A stretch of DNA of 64,000 bases from Enterococcus alcedinis (GTDB taxonomy: Bacteria > Bacillota > Bacilli > Lactobacillales > Enterococcaceae). Below, in pieces: positions 29,147 through 37,842 of this stretch. The translations under genes and the position numbers were made by a program. The number at the start of each line of letters is the position of its first letter. The stretch's first letter is position 1. The notes beneath the pieces are model-generated. The model saw nothing but the letters and a program-made list of their open reading frames with translations. It was not told the origin of the DNA and searched no databases. The DNA is taken from the NCBI RefSeq assembly GCF_014635985.1, contig NZ_BMDT01000002.1:186001-250000 (forward strand). Reading direction: 5' to 3'.

Positions 29147-29671
29147 ATGCAAATTCGTACCATTCACCCCACTGATTATCTTGCGGTTGATTTATTAATT
29201 CGTGCAGCTTTTACTCCAACTGCATTCGGTTATGGTAATGAAGCCGAGCTGGTGGAAAAAATCCGCTTAAGTAAAGAGTACATCCCTGAACTTGAACTTG
29301 TTGCTGTGAAAAATCAGATGATTGTCGGCCATGGCTTATTAAGCGAAGTGTCGCTTGTCCATGAAAAAGATCAAACAATTGGACTCGTTCTAGCCCCTTT
29401 AGCGATTTCGCCTGATACACAAAAACAAGGAATTGGTAGCCAATTGATGCACGAACTTGAAGCGCGAGCGCAACAATTGAACTATCCATTTATTAGTATT
29501 TTAGGGCATCCAGATTACTATACGAAATTCGGTTACGTGCCGGCTGAATATTATTTAGTCAAAGCGCCTTTTGACGTACCGACAGAAGCCTTTATGATCA
29601 AATCGTTAACGAAAGATGGACTGAAAAAACGTCCAGGAATGATTCAATACCCGAGTGCTTTTAATGAATAA
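29147..29671 (+). CDS. GNAT-family N-acetyltransferase (YhbS-like)
   Basis: The 174-residue protein resembles the YhbS/COG3153 branch: IRTIHPTDYLAVDLLIRAAF at the start, VLAPLAISPDTQKQGIGSQL as the acetyl-CoA pyrophosphate loop (Q-x-x-G-I-G), and SILGHPDYYTKFGYVPAEYY near the end. The substrate is unknown. The start follows AAAGGAGGTCTGTC. It converges on the SGNH hydrolase gene and shares a terminator with it. Confidence 0.87.
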   Translation: MQIRTIHPTDYLAVDLLIRAAFTPTAFGYGNEAELVEKIRLSKEYIPELELVAVKNQMIVGHGLLSEVSLVHEKDQTIGLVLAPLAISPDTQKQGIGSQLMHELEARAQQLNYPFISILGHPDYYTKFGYVPAEYYLVKAPFDVPTEAFMIKSLTKDGLKKRPGMIQYPSAFNE

Positions 29672-29675
29672 TTTG

Positions 29676-29708
29676 AAAAACATTTGATCTACGGATGAAA
29701 TGTTTTTT
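29676..29708. terminator. Shared terminator overlapping the SGNH-hydrolase stop codon
   Basis: AAAAACATTT (29676-29685) pairs with AAATGTTTTT (29698-29707). The loop contains the TAG stop of the reverse-strand gene. Confidence 0.7.
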
Positions 29709-30309
29709 TCAATTCTTCCCATAAGATACGATACGCTTTTTCATAAAGATGGATGCCATCACTCGTCCACTCTCTTTTTAGATGCCCTTTTTCATCGCTC
29801 AAAAGAAAATTGACATCGATTGTCTGATAATCATATTGTTTCATCAGACTTTTGATTGCGACATTTGCTTCCGCAATTTTTGCATTGGTCCGATAAGGTA
29901 TAATATCTGTTAACCATGGCTGCGTCTGGGCTAAATCATGCATTTTTGACTCGCATACAGGATAAAAGGCTAAAAAGGTCACTTGGCTTTCTGGCAATTT
30001 TTGTTTGATTTGATTGAGTATTTGTTGATAATTGGCGAGTAAGTGATCCAATTGATAATCGGCTTGATTGAAATCATTACTACCGATGTTGAGCACAATT
30101 TGTTTGGGCATTAAATCAAAAATCAGCGTATCGATGACCGATAGAAAAGCATCCGATGTCGCACCGCTCCATCCTCGATTCAAAACTGTACCATTCGTCC
30201 AGTCTTCTACTGGAAATTGCTCCATTAAAGAAGAACCGGTAAAGACTATTTGAGCACGCTCTTTTTGTTGATTTTCTTTTTGATAACGCAGAATCGTTGT
30301 TGGGTCCAT
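29689..30309 (-). CDS. SGNH/GDSL-family hydrolase
   Basis: The 206-residue protein carries all SGNH blocks: block I IVFTGSSLME with the nucleophile Ser, block II RGWSGAT with Gly, block III LNIGSNDF with Asn, and block V SDGIHLYEKAY with the Asp-His pair. There is no signal peptide, so it is likely a cytoplasmic esterase, perhaps acting on acetylated sugars or lipids. It is a single gene. Confidence 0.9.
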   Translation of the reverse strand: MDPTTILRYQKENQQKERAQIVFTGSSLMEQFPVEDWTNGTVLNRGWSGATSDAFLSVIDTLIFDLMPKQIVLNIGSNDFNQADYQLDHLLANYQQILNQIKQKLPESQVTFLAFYPVCESKMHDLAQTQPWLTDIIPYRTNAKIAEANVAIKSLMKQYDYQTIDVNFLLSDEKGHLKREWTSDGIHLYEKAYRILWEELKKTFHP

Positions 30310-30454
30310 TCTTTCACCTTTTTTCGTTTATTTCTCTCTATCATAAAAGGGTTCCTCGCTCAATACAATCGATTCCTCTAAGAATCAAGCCTCTCTTTTA
30401 TTTGTTTTGAATTTTACATCACAAAATAAATCACGAACAAATCAACAATCCCTA

Positions 30455-30483
30455 TTGTAATCCATTCCTTCGCATGATATTAT
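30455..30483 (+). promoter_or_regulatory. Promoter of the flavin-lipoprotein gene
   Basis: TTGTAA (30455-30460) and TATTAT (30478-30483) are spaced by 17 bp, 40 bp before the start codon. Confidence 0.65.
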
Positions 30484-30522
30484 GTGAATAATAACACAAA
30501 TAAATTTTTGTAGGAGGCTCTC

Positions 30523-31668
30523 ATGAAAAAAACAAATTTATCCGCAGTGATTCTTTTAGCCAGTCTAACGTTAGCTGCTTGTAGTCCAGATGCACCAAAA
30601 ACTGGTGACTCAGCAACGATAGAAAGCACACAAGTTCAGACGGAAGCAAGTGAAAGTCAAGCGGTAACTGAAACAAATATCACGATTGCAACAGGTAAAG
30701 ATACTAGTACCGAAATTCCAGCAGAAGGTACATTAGTGATGCGCCAATTATATACGGCACCACACGGTACAAAATCATTTGCTGCAGTGAATGTTTTAAT
30801 GAATGGTGATAAAATTGTCGACGCGCGTTTGGATGAATTCCAATACTTAGCTCCAGGCGACTTTACGGGTGTACCGAACTCAGATGGTGGATTTGGTGAA
30901 GCCTTTCCTACAGATACAATTTTAGCAAGCAAAGAACAAAATGATGCGGCTTATTCAGCAATGATGGCTGAAAAAGCGGGTGCCACTCAAACATGGCAAC
31001 AAAGCATCACGGCAATTACTGATTTCACAAAAGGAAAAACCGTTGCTGAATTGGAAGATACGGTCAAAGCTTTAGAAGGTCTTAGCGAAGGTGAAAGTCC
31101 AGCAGATGTCATTTCTGGTGCGACATTCACAGATTCACTTGGTTACTTACAATCGATCATTGATGCAGCAACAGAAGGTGCGGTTTCGATTGGTGCCAAA
31201 ACATCTGCAACTGACTTTAAAACGGCACAATTGTTAGGCGCACCACATGGTGATAAATCATTTGCTATGACAACCGTAGCCCTTGAAGGCGATAAAGTTG
31301 CCGCAGTCTTTGTCGATGAATTCCAATATGTCGATGCCGCAGCATTTGGTGGCGTGCCAAACTCAGATAGCGACTTCGGTCAAGGCGTTGCCGACGGACT
31401 CGTACTTGCTTCAAAAATTGCGAATGACGAAGCTTATTCAGCAATGATGGCTGAAAAAGGTGGATCAACCAATGCCTATGCAGCGAACATGAAAGCCATC
31501 CAAGACTTTACAATTGGCAAAACAATTGCTGAATTAGAAGCTACAATTGGCGAGCTTGATGCTTTAGGTGAAGAAGATAGCCCAGCAGATGTGATTTCTG
31601 GTGCAACTTTCTCCGACTCAAAAGGTTATTTACAAGCGATTATCGATACAGCGAAAGAAGCGAAGTAA
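30523..31668 (+). CDS. PplA/Cad-like lipoprotein with two FMN-binding repeats
   Basis: The 381-residue protein has a lipoprotein signal peptide ending in the lipobox LAAC (Cys20), a Ser/Thr-rich linker and two tandem repeats of about 150 residues. Each repeat contains DEFQY, GVPNSD, AYSAMMAEK and a C-terminal PADVISGATF block. D-x-x-S-G-A-T matches the motif in which ApbE attaches FMN to Thr in NqrC/RnfG/PplA proteins; the predicted sites are Thr201 and Thr362. Listeria PplA, a doubly flavinylated lipoprotein, serves extracellular electron transfer, and the enterococcal homologue Cad releases a pheromone from its signal peptide. No other electron-transfer genes are in the window. Confidence 0.85.
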   Translation: MKKTNLSAVILLASLTLAACSPDAPKTGDSATIESTQVQTEASESQAVTETNITIATGKDTSTEIPAEGTLVMRQLYTAPHGTKSFAAVNVLMNGDKIVDARLDEFQYLAPGDFTGVPNSDGGFGEAFPTDTILASKEQNDAAYSAMMAEKAGATQTWQQSITAITDFTKGKTVAELEDTVKALEGLSEGESPADVISGATFTDSLGYLQSIIDAATEGAVSIGAKTSATDFKTAQLLGAPHGDKSFAMTTVALEGDKVAAVFVDEFQYVDAAAFGGVPNSDSDFGQGVADGLVLASKIANDEAYSAMMAEKGGSTNAYAANMKAIQDFTIGKTIAELEATIGELDALGEEDSPADVISGATFSDSKGYLQAIIDTAKEAK

Positions 31669-31678
31669 TGAAAAAAAA

Positions 31679-31818
31679 GGTGTGACAAAAGTCGTTTTGC
31701 TCTGAGAAACTGGAGGTAAATTCGAACAATTGGGTCTTTCAATTGCTCGAATTTAGTGAAGTTTCGAAAAAGAGCAGACTTTTTTCACCCGTATATCTAT
31801 CAAACATTCGTGCGAAAA
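31679..31818 (+). repeat. Dispersed ~140-bp palindromic element, copy A
   Basis: This is one of three copies in the window. The ends are GGTGTGACAAAAGTCG and GACTTTTTTCACCCG, a terminal inverted repeat with one mismatch in this copy. An internal hairpin pairs AAATTCGAACAATTG with CAATTGCTCGAATTT. The conserved 3' flank (ATCAAACATTCG...GAAAA) abuts a terminator. No coding capacity is apparent. Confidence 0.85.
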
Positions 31819-31860
31819 CAAGAGGTTGTGACTTACGTCACAGCCTCTTGTCTTTTTATT
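31819..31860. terminator. Terminator adjoining repeat copy A
   Basis: AAGAGG-TGTGAC pairs with GTCACA-CCTCTT around TTAC, followed by a T-rich tail. It ends the lipoprotein gene and faces the VOC gene. Confidence 0.85.
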
Positions 31861-31861
31861 T

Positions 31862-32242
31862 TTAGACCGTTAATTCAAGTTGATTGCCTTCTGGATCGAG
31901 TGCCACGCTCTCATAGTAGCCATCGCCGGTCGTTCTCGGACCGTTAATAATTTGGTAACCATCTGCTTTTAGGCGGTTGGTTAAAGTATCGACCGCTTCT
32001 TTGCTCCCGAGTGAGAAAGCGATATGGGCAAATCCTAAGGGATACAAACTGTTCTCGCCTGAAATTTCAGGGCGTGTCATGATTTCTAAGCGTGCACCAT
32101 TTTCAAATGAAAGAAAGTACGATTGAAAACGGGTTTTTGTATTTTGATATTTGGCTCCGGCCTTGCAATCAAAATAGGTTTCATAAAATTGACGAGCGCC
32201 TTCCAAATCTTTGACAAATAAACCAATGTGTTCGATTTTCAT
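31862..32242 (-). CDS. VOC-family (glyoxalase I-like) protein
   Basis: The 126-residue protein is a single vicinal-oxygen-chelate module pair. It starts KIEHIGLFVKDLEGARQFYE, has AHIAFSLGSKEAVDTL in the middle, and ends DPEGNQLELTV. The candidate metal ligands His5, His in AHIAF and Glu in LELTV are present. It may be a glyoxalase or a related detoxifying enzyme, but the substrate is not determined. The start follows AAAAGGAGTTTTTCCT. Confidence 0.87.
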   Translation of the reverse strand: MKIEHIGLFVKDLEGARQFYETYFDCKAGAKYQNTKTRFQSYFLSFENGARLEIMTRPEISGENSLYPLGFAHIAFSLGSKEAVDTLTNRLKADGYQIINGPRTTGDGYYESVALDPEGNQLELTV

Positions 32243-32322
32243 AGGAAAAACTCCTTTTCAAATAGTGTAGCACGTACGGACAAAAATGGTTATTTAAAAT
32301 AAGTAGACGCGTAATCACCCGC

Positions 32323-32976
32323 TCATTGACTCGTAAATAACTGCTGTTCTTCCAATACGCGTCCTTGATCCATTTCGTGTACGGTGTCACATAAGGCTTC
32401 GATGTCTTCTGCGTAATGCGAAGCAATTAAAATCGTCTTACCGGATGCGCGCAATGATTTTAAGAGCTCGCGAATTTCAATGACACCATAGCGATCTAGG
32501 CCATTCATCGGTTCATCAAGTAATAAAATTTCGGGGTCTTCCATGATTGCTTGAGCAATCGCCAAACGATGACGCATGCCGAGCGAATAGCTTGAGACAG
32601 ATTTCTTTTCGTCCGGATTCAGTCCTACACGGCGAATCGCGTCCTTAATTTGTTCATCTGTCAATTTTCTTTTAATTGAAGCTAGTAGTTTTAAGTTTTT
32701 AAAGCCACTCATCGAACCGATAAACCCTGGATTTTCAAGAATAATCCCCATGTCTTGTGCTTGCGAAACCTTGACTGCTTGACCGTTGATTAAGATTTCG
32801 CCTTCATCGGCTTTCATAAAACCACAAATACATTTAAACAAAACTGTTTTCCCTGAACCGTTTCGACCAATAATCCCATGAATTTTCCCTTTTTCAAAAG
32901 ATAAATTGACTTGATTCAACGCGATTGTTTCTTTAAATTTTTTCGTTAAATGGTTAATTTCAATGGCGAACGTCAT
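32323..32976 (-). CDS. ABC transporter ATPase, BcrA-like
   Basis: The 217-residue ATPase has Walker A GRNGSGKT, signature YSLGMRHRLAIAQA, Walker B ILLLDEPMNGLD and the H-loop IASHYAED. The usual Q-loop Gln is replaced, reading IILENPGF, a substitution shared by BcrA/LanF-type immunity transporters. It is the last gene of a lipoprotein-permease-permease-ATPase operon divergent from a histidine kinase, so it may serve peptide-antibiotic resistance or envelope stress. The stop is followed by the VOC region without a clear terminator. Confidence 0.88.
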   Translation of the reverse strand: MTFAIEINHLTKKFKETIALNQVNLSFEKGKIHGIIGRNGSGKTVLFKCICGFMKADEGEILINGQAVKVSQAQDMGIILENPGFIGSMSGFKNLKLLASIKRKLTDEQIKDAIRRVGLNPDEKKSVSSYSLGMRHRLAIAQAIMEDPEILLLDEPMNGLDRYGVIEIRELLKSLRASGKTILIASHYAEDIEALCDTVHEMDQGRVLEEQQLFTSQ

Positions 32977-33855
32977 TTATTTTCCCCCTTTAAAGGTATC
33001 GATGTCTTTGTGAATAAAAAGTTGAGCGGAACCACCCAGCAATAGGAGATTCCAAAAACCGTAATTTATAAGAGCAAATGTGATTGACGGCAAGTTCCCT
33101 TGATGAGCCCAATCCAGATAGGTCAAACTCACCCAAGAAACGGGTGAAAAGAAAAAGATTTGATCGCCAAAATTTAAGCGTCCAAGATAGACAGAAAAAT
33201 ACGCCAATGAAATCAGTGCCCCTGCCACAATCATCCCACTATTTTTACCAAGCATTAAATTAAAAAATAACAGAATCGCTGCAATAAAAAGTGTTCCTAA
33301 CCAAAACAATAAAAAGCCAATCATCATCGCTTGTATTGGGCTAAATTCCGCCATGACGATGGCAATTGGTTGAAATTGTAGGCCGATTTCTCTTGGTATT
33401 TGGGAAATTTGCTCTGTACTAAGTACCTCTAGAACACTGCCCCATTCTTTCGTAAACACGACATTTGGCAGCAAAATCACAATCGACCCAATGACATAAA
33501 GCAAAGTGTAAAGAAAACTTGAAAGAATCATATACAAGATTTGGCCTAAAATCCAATTCCTACGTCCCGTACGAATCGATAGAAAATCGGTGTGGGCATC
33601 GATAAAAGGGGCGTGTCCGTAAAACAAAAGCGCGGTTCCTCCAATGATAAAAAATAAGGAAGGGTTTTGGATGAAAAATGGAAAACTCCAAGGCGACACG
33701 TCTTGTTGCAAATAGTTAGCCAATTCTTTTAACGGTGAGAAAGTATAGTATTGATAGATAAACATAATGGCTAAAACAATATAGACGCGAGGATTGAAAG
33801 TAATCTTGTGAAAATTCGTTTGGGCACTTAACCAAATCATTCTGAAACTAGCCAT
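32977..33855 (-). CDS. ABC-2 type membrane permease (292 residues)
   Basis: The protein has about six hydrophobic segments (for example IYVILAIMFIYQYYTF, LFFIIGGTALLFYG and GMIVAGALISLAYFSVYLG). It is encoded directly before the ATPase gene and overlaps the previous permease gene by 8 bp, so translational coupling is likely. It matches ABC-2 permeases only in topology. Together with the 255-residue permease it would form a heterodimeric membrane domain. The substrate is unknown. Confidence 0.8.
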   Translation of the reverse strand: MASFRMIWLSAQTNFHKITFNPRVYIVLAIMFIYQYYTFSPLKELANYLQQDVSPWSFPFFIQNPSLFFIIGGTALLFYGHAPFIDAHTDFLSIRTGRRNWILGQILYMILSSFLYTLLYVIGSIVILLPNVVFTKEWGSVLEVLSTEQISQIPREIGLQFQPIAIVMAEFSPIQAMMIGFLLFWLGTLFIAAILLFFNLMLGKNSGMIVAGALISLAYFSVYLGRLNFGDQIFFFSPVSWVSLTYLDWAHQGNLPSITFALINYGFWNLLLLGGSAQLFIHKDIDTFKGGK

Positions 33856-34615
33856 TTAACACCCTCCCTTTGATACGCCAAATCGTTATTTGTCCGAATA
33901 TGAGACAAAATAGTAGCGTCACAAATGCTTTGATTAATAAAGACTGGGTCGCATCGATTCCTCCATAAACGGCTGCAATCCAATACAGCGGGTCGATCAC
34001 CATTGGTAGCTGCATGTTTGACGTGATTCGTAGGAGTGAAAAATAAATAATCATTGGCGCAGCAGCCGTTGTAAAAGCATTGGGTACAAAACTAGAGAAA
34101 CAAACCGCACCCACCGCTACAAACGCGCCAACAAACCCTTGATGCGTCAAATAAAAAAGCGCGCCTTTTAGCGCCTCGCCTTGGTTGACCAACATGTCAT
34201 ACGCTTCGTAGGAAGAGGGATTCACAAAAAAGGGATATTTGATCCATAATAACAAAAGAAAAAGTCCAATTCCTACAAACAAAGTGAAAAATCCAGTCAT
34301 TGCGGCTACGATCACTTTTGTTAAACTGTATTTGGTGACACCGGAGCGAATCACAAAAAAAGAAAGGGCATTTTCTTCGACTTCTTTGGCATAACTTAAA
34401 CCGTAAGCAAAAATCGGTAAGATGGTCAAAATGGTACTCGCCATGCCACTGCCTTGTAAAGCAAGACCCATGAAATACCAAACAGAGCCATAAGATTCAT
34501 TTTGCAACATGCCACCAACCGCGACAAATAAGAGAAAGGTGACTCCAAGACAGCTCACAATAAAGCTTCTAGAAAACAATCCACGTTTCAGCTCGCTTAG
34601 TAATAAGTACTTCAT
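33848..34615 (-). CDS. ABC-2 type membrane permease (255 residues)
   Basis: The protein begins MKYLLLSELKRGLFSRSFIV, the usual cytoplasmic amphipathic start of ABC-2 permeases, followed by about six helices. Its start overlaps the stop of the lipoprotein gene by 4 bp and its end overlaps the next permease by 8 bp. Tight packing indicates one functional unit of lipoprotein, two permeases and an ATPase. Confidence 0.82.
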   Translation of the reverse strand: MKYLLLSELKRGLFSRSFIVSCLGVTFLLFVAVGGMLQNESYGSVWYFMGLALQGSGMASTILTILPIFAYGLSYAKEVEENALSFFVIRSGVTKYSLTKVIVAAMTGFFTLFVGIGLFLLLLWIKYPFFVNPSSYEAYDMLVNQGEALKGALFYLTHQGFVGAFVAVGAVCFSSFVPNAFTTAAAPMIIYFSLLRITSNMQLPMVIDPLYWIAAVYGGIDATQSLLIKAFVTLLFCLIFGQITIWRIKGRVLNG

Positions 34616-35718
34616 TCTTCAATCGCCCCCTCAATGATTTTTCCTGTTTCCGCATTAAACATAAATATTTGATATTTCGGGTATTCAAATGACTGTCCAT
34701 CCGCGCTTTTAAAACGAGTTGTTTGCCACGTTGTCAGTCGCCAAACAGGGATAAGTTTGATGCCTTCTTTGTCAAAGACAGGTAAGTATTCTAAATCCAA
34801 TGATTCCATGTGTCGATCAGCCAATAGCAACTGCTTTTCAAATGACGCTAAAATGATTTCAGGTGACAAAATCGATACCTTTGTCAATTCGCTCCTTTCT
34901 TGCATGAGATACCTTGCTTCAATTAAAATCGCACCTGCTTGCGTGTAAGTCACGACGACTTTCGGTATTAAGCGTGGATGCGTGGCCTCGGCTGTCCGAT
35001 TCTCCCACTCTTGTGTCACTAATGGCATGCCTGCGATTACTTGCTGTAAATGAAAAATATACGCTTCATCTTTTTCCGTCGGTAAACGAACAAATTCCTC
35101 TTGTACGGTTGAAGATGCGATTTGCTCACGCATTTTTTCGGTTGTTAATGTGTAGGTCACTTCTTCCCTCAGTGTGATCTCTTCTTCAGATATTTTTTGG
35201 AAAACGGCTTCAATCGCTGCCGATGCTTGTTCTTTCGTAGCAAACGATAAATCCATTGGCTGTTGGTAGTCATCTACCTGAAAGTCAAATTCTTGATAAA
35301 AAGAAAGGTCACTTAATTGTTTAGTTACGTCCATTACACTTAAACGATGATAGGGAAAGGACTCTTCTGACAGTTCCATTTGATAACTAAAGCCCCCATT
35401 TAATCCGGTTTTTGTACCGAAAGCTTCGCCATCATCATAAATCATTAAATATTCTCCTAATTCTGTGCGATAAACCGGTCCTAGGGCAGTAATCTCAGTA
35501 GTCGTAATCGCTGTTTGTAAAATCGTCTCTTCTAACGATGCCATTGAAAAGCGTATTGGTTCAACACTAAATGTTGATACTTTTTCCGGATAGGCGATCG
35601 TTTCTACGTCGAAATCGTAGATCAATTCATACTTAACCATTGTTGGGCTTTCCTTTGCGCAACTACTCAACATGAATAACATGAAAATGAAGACAAACCG
35701 CTTGATACTTTTAGCCAT
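34612..35718 (-). CDS. Lipoprotein of the two-component-linked ABC operon
   Basis: The 368-residue protein has a lipoprotein signal (FVFIFMLFMLSSC, Cys20). The mature part is a large extracellular domain without recognisable catalytic motifs, and its C-terminus, YQIFMFNAETGKIIEGAIEE, resembles the end of YycH/YycI- or PepSY-like sensor domains. As first gene of the ABC operon and divergent from a histidine kinase, it may bind the substrate or modulate the kinase. I do not recognise a defined family. Confidence 0.75.
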   Translation of the reverse strand: MAKSIKRFVFIFMLFMLSSCAKESPTMVKYELIYDFDVETIAYPEKVSTFSVEPIRFSMASLEETILQTAITTTEITALGPVYRTELGEYLMIYDDGEAFGTKTGLNGGFSYQMELSEESFPYHRLSVMDVTKQLSDLSFYQEFDFQVDDYQQPMDLSFATKEQASAAIEAVFQKISEEEITLREEVTYTLTTEKMREQIASSTVQEEFVRLPTEKDEAYIFHLQQVIAGMPLVTQEWENRTAEATHPRLIPKVVVTYTQAGAILIEARYLMQERSELTKVSILSPEIILASFEKQLLLADRHMESLDLEYLPVFDKEGIKLIPVWRLTTWQTTRFKSADGQSFEYPKYQIFMFNAETGKIIEGAIEE

Positions 35719-35856
35719 TTTTTTATCTCCTTCCCTTTCTTATTTCCAGTTTAAAGAAAGCGGATTCGTTCGTCCTCTGTATTTTGTGCAATTTTTCTTT
35801 TATTTGTCTATTTTATTTGATAGACTACAGTTAAATTAACTTAAAGGAGCATAAAA

Positions 35857-37842
35857 ATGAATATAGCGAAGAAAAGTAGTTTTCTGCTGATTTGCGGCAA
35901 TTTTGTATTATTTATTTACACGACTTATTTGTTGAATGATTTTTTACAATCCTTTTACGTTTCCGTATCGCAGCAAGTTTTATTACTGAATTTTTTCGTT
36001 TTTCTTTTTAGTGCGTTTATTTTTATGCGCAGCCGTACTTTTAACCAACAGACGTTTCTTTATCTGTTAACGACCATCCTGTTAGGCTGGACGCTTAACT
36101 TCTATCCTTTATTTTCTGATGAATCGCTGCCTTACATGATTGCTCTCGTCGCACATTTCTTATTACCTTGTGCTTTTTTGTTGTTATTTCAGACGTTCAC
36201 AAAACAGATCAATCGCATCTGGCAGTTGATTAGTTTATTTAGTCTTATCTTAGTTAACCTCAATAATTATGATCGCCGATTTGATCCGTGGGATTTATTG
36301 TTGTTATTTTTCTGGTGCGTATTCTTTTACTGGCAAGCTCGTAACAAACAATCTCGTTCCGAACAAAACGCGCAAAAAACCATTTTACTCCTGCTAACTT
36401 TGACGCTTCTTCTTTCTTTTTTGTTCCGACTATTACCGTCCTTACTCACAGATACGTCTCTCGTTTTGCCATTCTTTTTTCAATTCTCCGAAGGTCCAAG
36501 TTCTTTCTTGTTCTCGCTCATCCCGATCGTTGGGATTGGTTTTCTTGTCATTCAAAAAAAAGACATTCACTTTCATTTAGACATCAAAGATTACTTGGGG
36601 AAACTTGGGTTGGGTCTTTTGTTATTTGGGGCGATTCTCTGGGGTTCTGTTCAGCTATTAGAAATTCCATTACCCAAATTATTGATTATCGCAACCGCAT
36701 TTTACGGTCTTTATTTCATTTCTGTCGTCGTTACCCAGCAAAAATTTCTCGCTCGCTTTACCAAAACAACCGACGCGCAAAAACAGTTGGCATTGGATGA
36801 AAAAATGGTGCAAGCAACTACGATGGATTTGCTCGAAAACACGATTCAACGCTTACTCGAAAAAGGATTCGACGCCGATGGGGTATGCCTCATTTGGAAA
36901 GGTTCCAACCAATTTTTCATTCGACATAAAAGTGGCAGCTTAAAACACATTCGTCTGTCGAAAAAACTGAAGGCGGAACTGCAAACGCCCACCCATCGTT
37001 TTACGTATCAGAATCAAAGGCTCTATAAAAAAGTGCTATTTGGGGACTCGCAGACGCTCGGCTGGCTCTTAGTCAACGCTCCTTCCACGCCCGATTTTTC
37101 GATGCTCGATGAACTGCTACCGGCTTTATCCTTTAGCCGAACCGCTCAAGTCAAACAACAGCCGCTCATTCCAGAGTATTTATCATTGTATCAGGAACAA
37201 TTGCAAGGCATCGCCTATCTCAAAGAAATGGAAAAAGTGCGAAAAGAATTGTCTTATTACTTACACGATGAGGTTTTGCAAAATATTTTAGCCATCAAAA
37301 CGTTATCCGAGTCTACGAGTGCCACCGATGAGGATACACAGTTCACACTACAAAAAATCAGTATCCATTTAACCCAAATGAACCGCGACATTCGTGAAAA
37401 AACATTCGATTTATATCCTAGTATATTACTCGAGTTGCCTTTTAAACAAAGTATTCTACACCTGATTCATCAGTTGCAACAGCGATACACAACGGAAAAA
37501 CTGCCGCATATCACCACGAAGATTGATGATGCGGTTGAAGTACAACCAGCCATTCGTTTTACCATCTATCGCATCCTAAAAGAATTGATGCATAATGCAG
37601 TCAAACATGCTAAAGCAACGACTGTGACAATCACGATTGAAGATGCTCACGGCACCTTGCACTTTAGCGTAGAAGATGATGGTATTGGGATGACACAACC
37701 TAACAGGTTAAACGAGCAACTCGGCTTACGCTCCGTCACGCAAGATGTCCACAGCCTAGCGGGCACTATCACCTTCTTGCCTCGCTCGCCCAAAGGAACA
37801 ACCATTCAAATGGCTTTACCTAAAAGGAGGGAACACGATTGA
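35857..37842 (+). CDS. NarL-type sensor histidine kinase with polytopic membrane domain (ComP-like layout)
   Basis: The 661-residue kinase has about eight to nine N-terminal membrane helices (to about residue 305). A linker with a GAF-like stretch (MDLLENTIQRLLEKGFDADG) follows. The HisKA_3 dimerisation domain has the phospho-acceptor His in SYYLHDEVLQNILAIKT (about residue 470), and the HATPase domain has ELMHNAVKHAKA (N box) and VEDDGIGM (G box). The layout resembles ComP and other peptide- or envelope-sensing kinases. The gene overlaps the response regulator by 4 bp (TTGA). Confidence 0.9.
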   Translation: MNIAKKSSFLLICGNFVLFIYTTYLLNDFLQSFYVSVSQQVLLLNFFVFLFSAFIFMRSRTFNQQTFLYLLTTILLGWTLNFYPLFSDESLPYMIALVAHFLLPCAFLLLFQTFTKQINRIWQLISLFSLILVNLNNYDRRFDPWDLLLLFFWCVFFYWQARNKQSRSEQNAQKTILLLLTLTLLLSFLFRLLPSLLTDTSLVLPFFFQFSEGPSSFLFSLIPIVGIGFLVIQKKDIHFHLDIKDYLGKLGLGLLLFGAILWGSVQLLEIPLPKLLIIATAFYGLYFISVVVTQQKFLARFTKTTDAQKQLALDEKMVQATTMDLLENTIQRLLEKGFDADGVCLIWKGSNQFFIRHKSGSLKHIRLSKKLKAELQTPTHRFTYQNQRLYKKVLFGDSQTLGWLLVNAPSTPDFSMLDELLPALSFSRTAQVKQQPLIPEYLSLYQEQLQGIAYLKEMEKVRKELSYYLHDEVLQNILAIKTLSESTSATDEDTQFTLQKISIHLTQMNRDIREKTFDLYPSILLELPFKQSILHLIHQLQQRYTTEKLPHITTKIDDAVEVQPAIRFTIYRILKELMHNAVKHAKATTVTITIEDAHGTLHFSVEDDGIGMTQPNRLNEQLGLRSVTQDVHSLAGTITFLPRSPKGTTIQMALPKRREHD

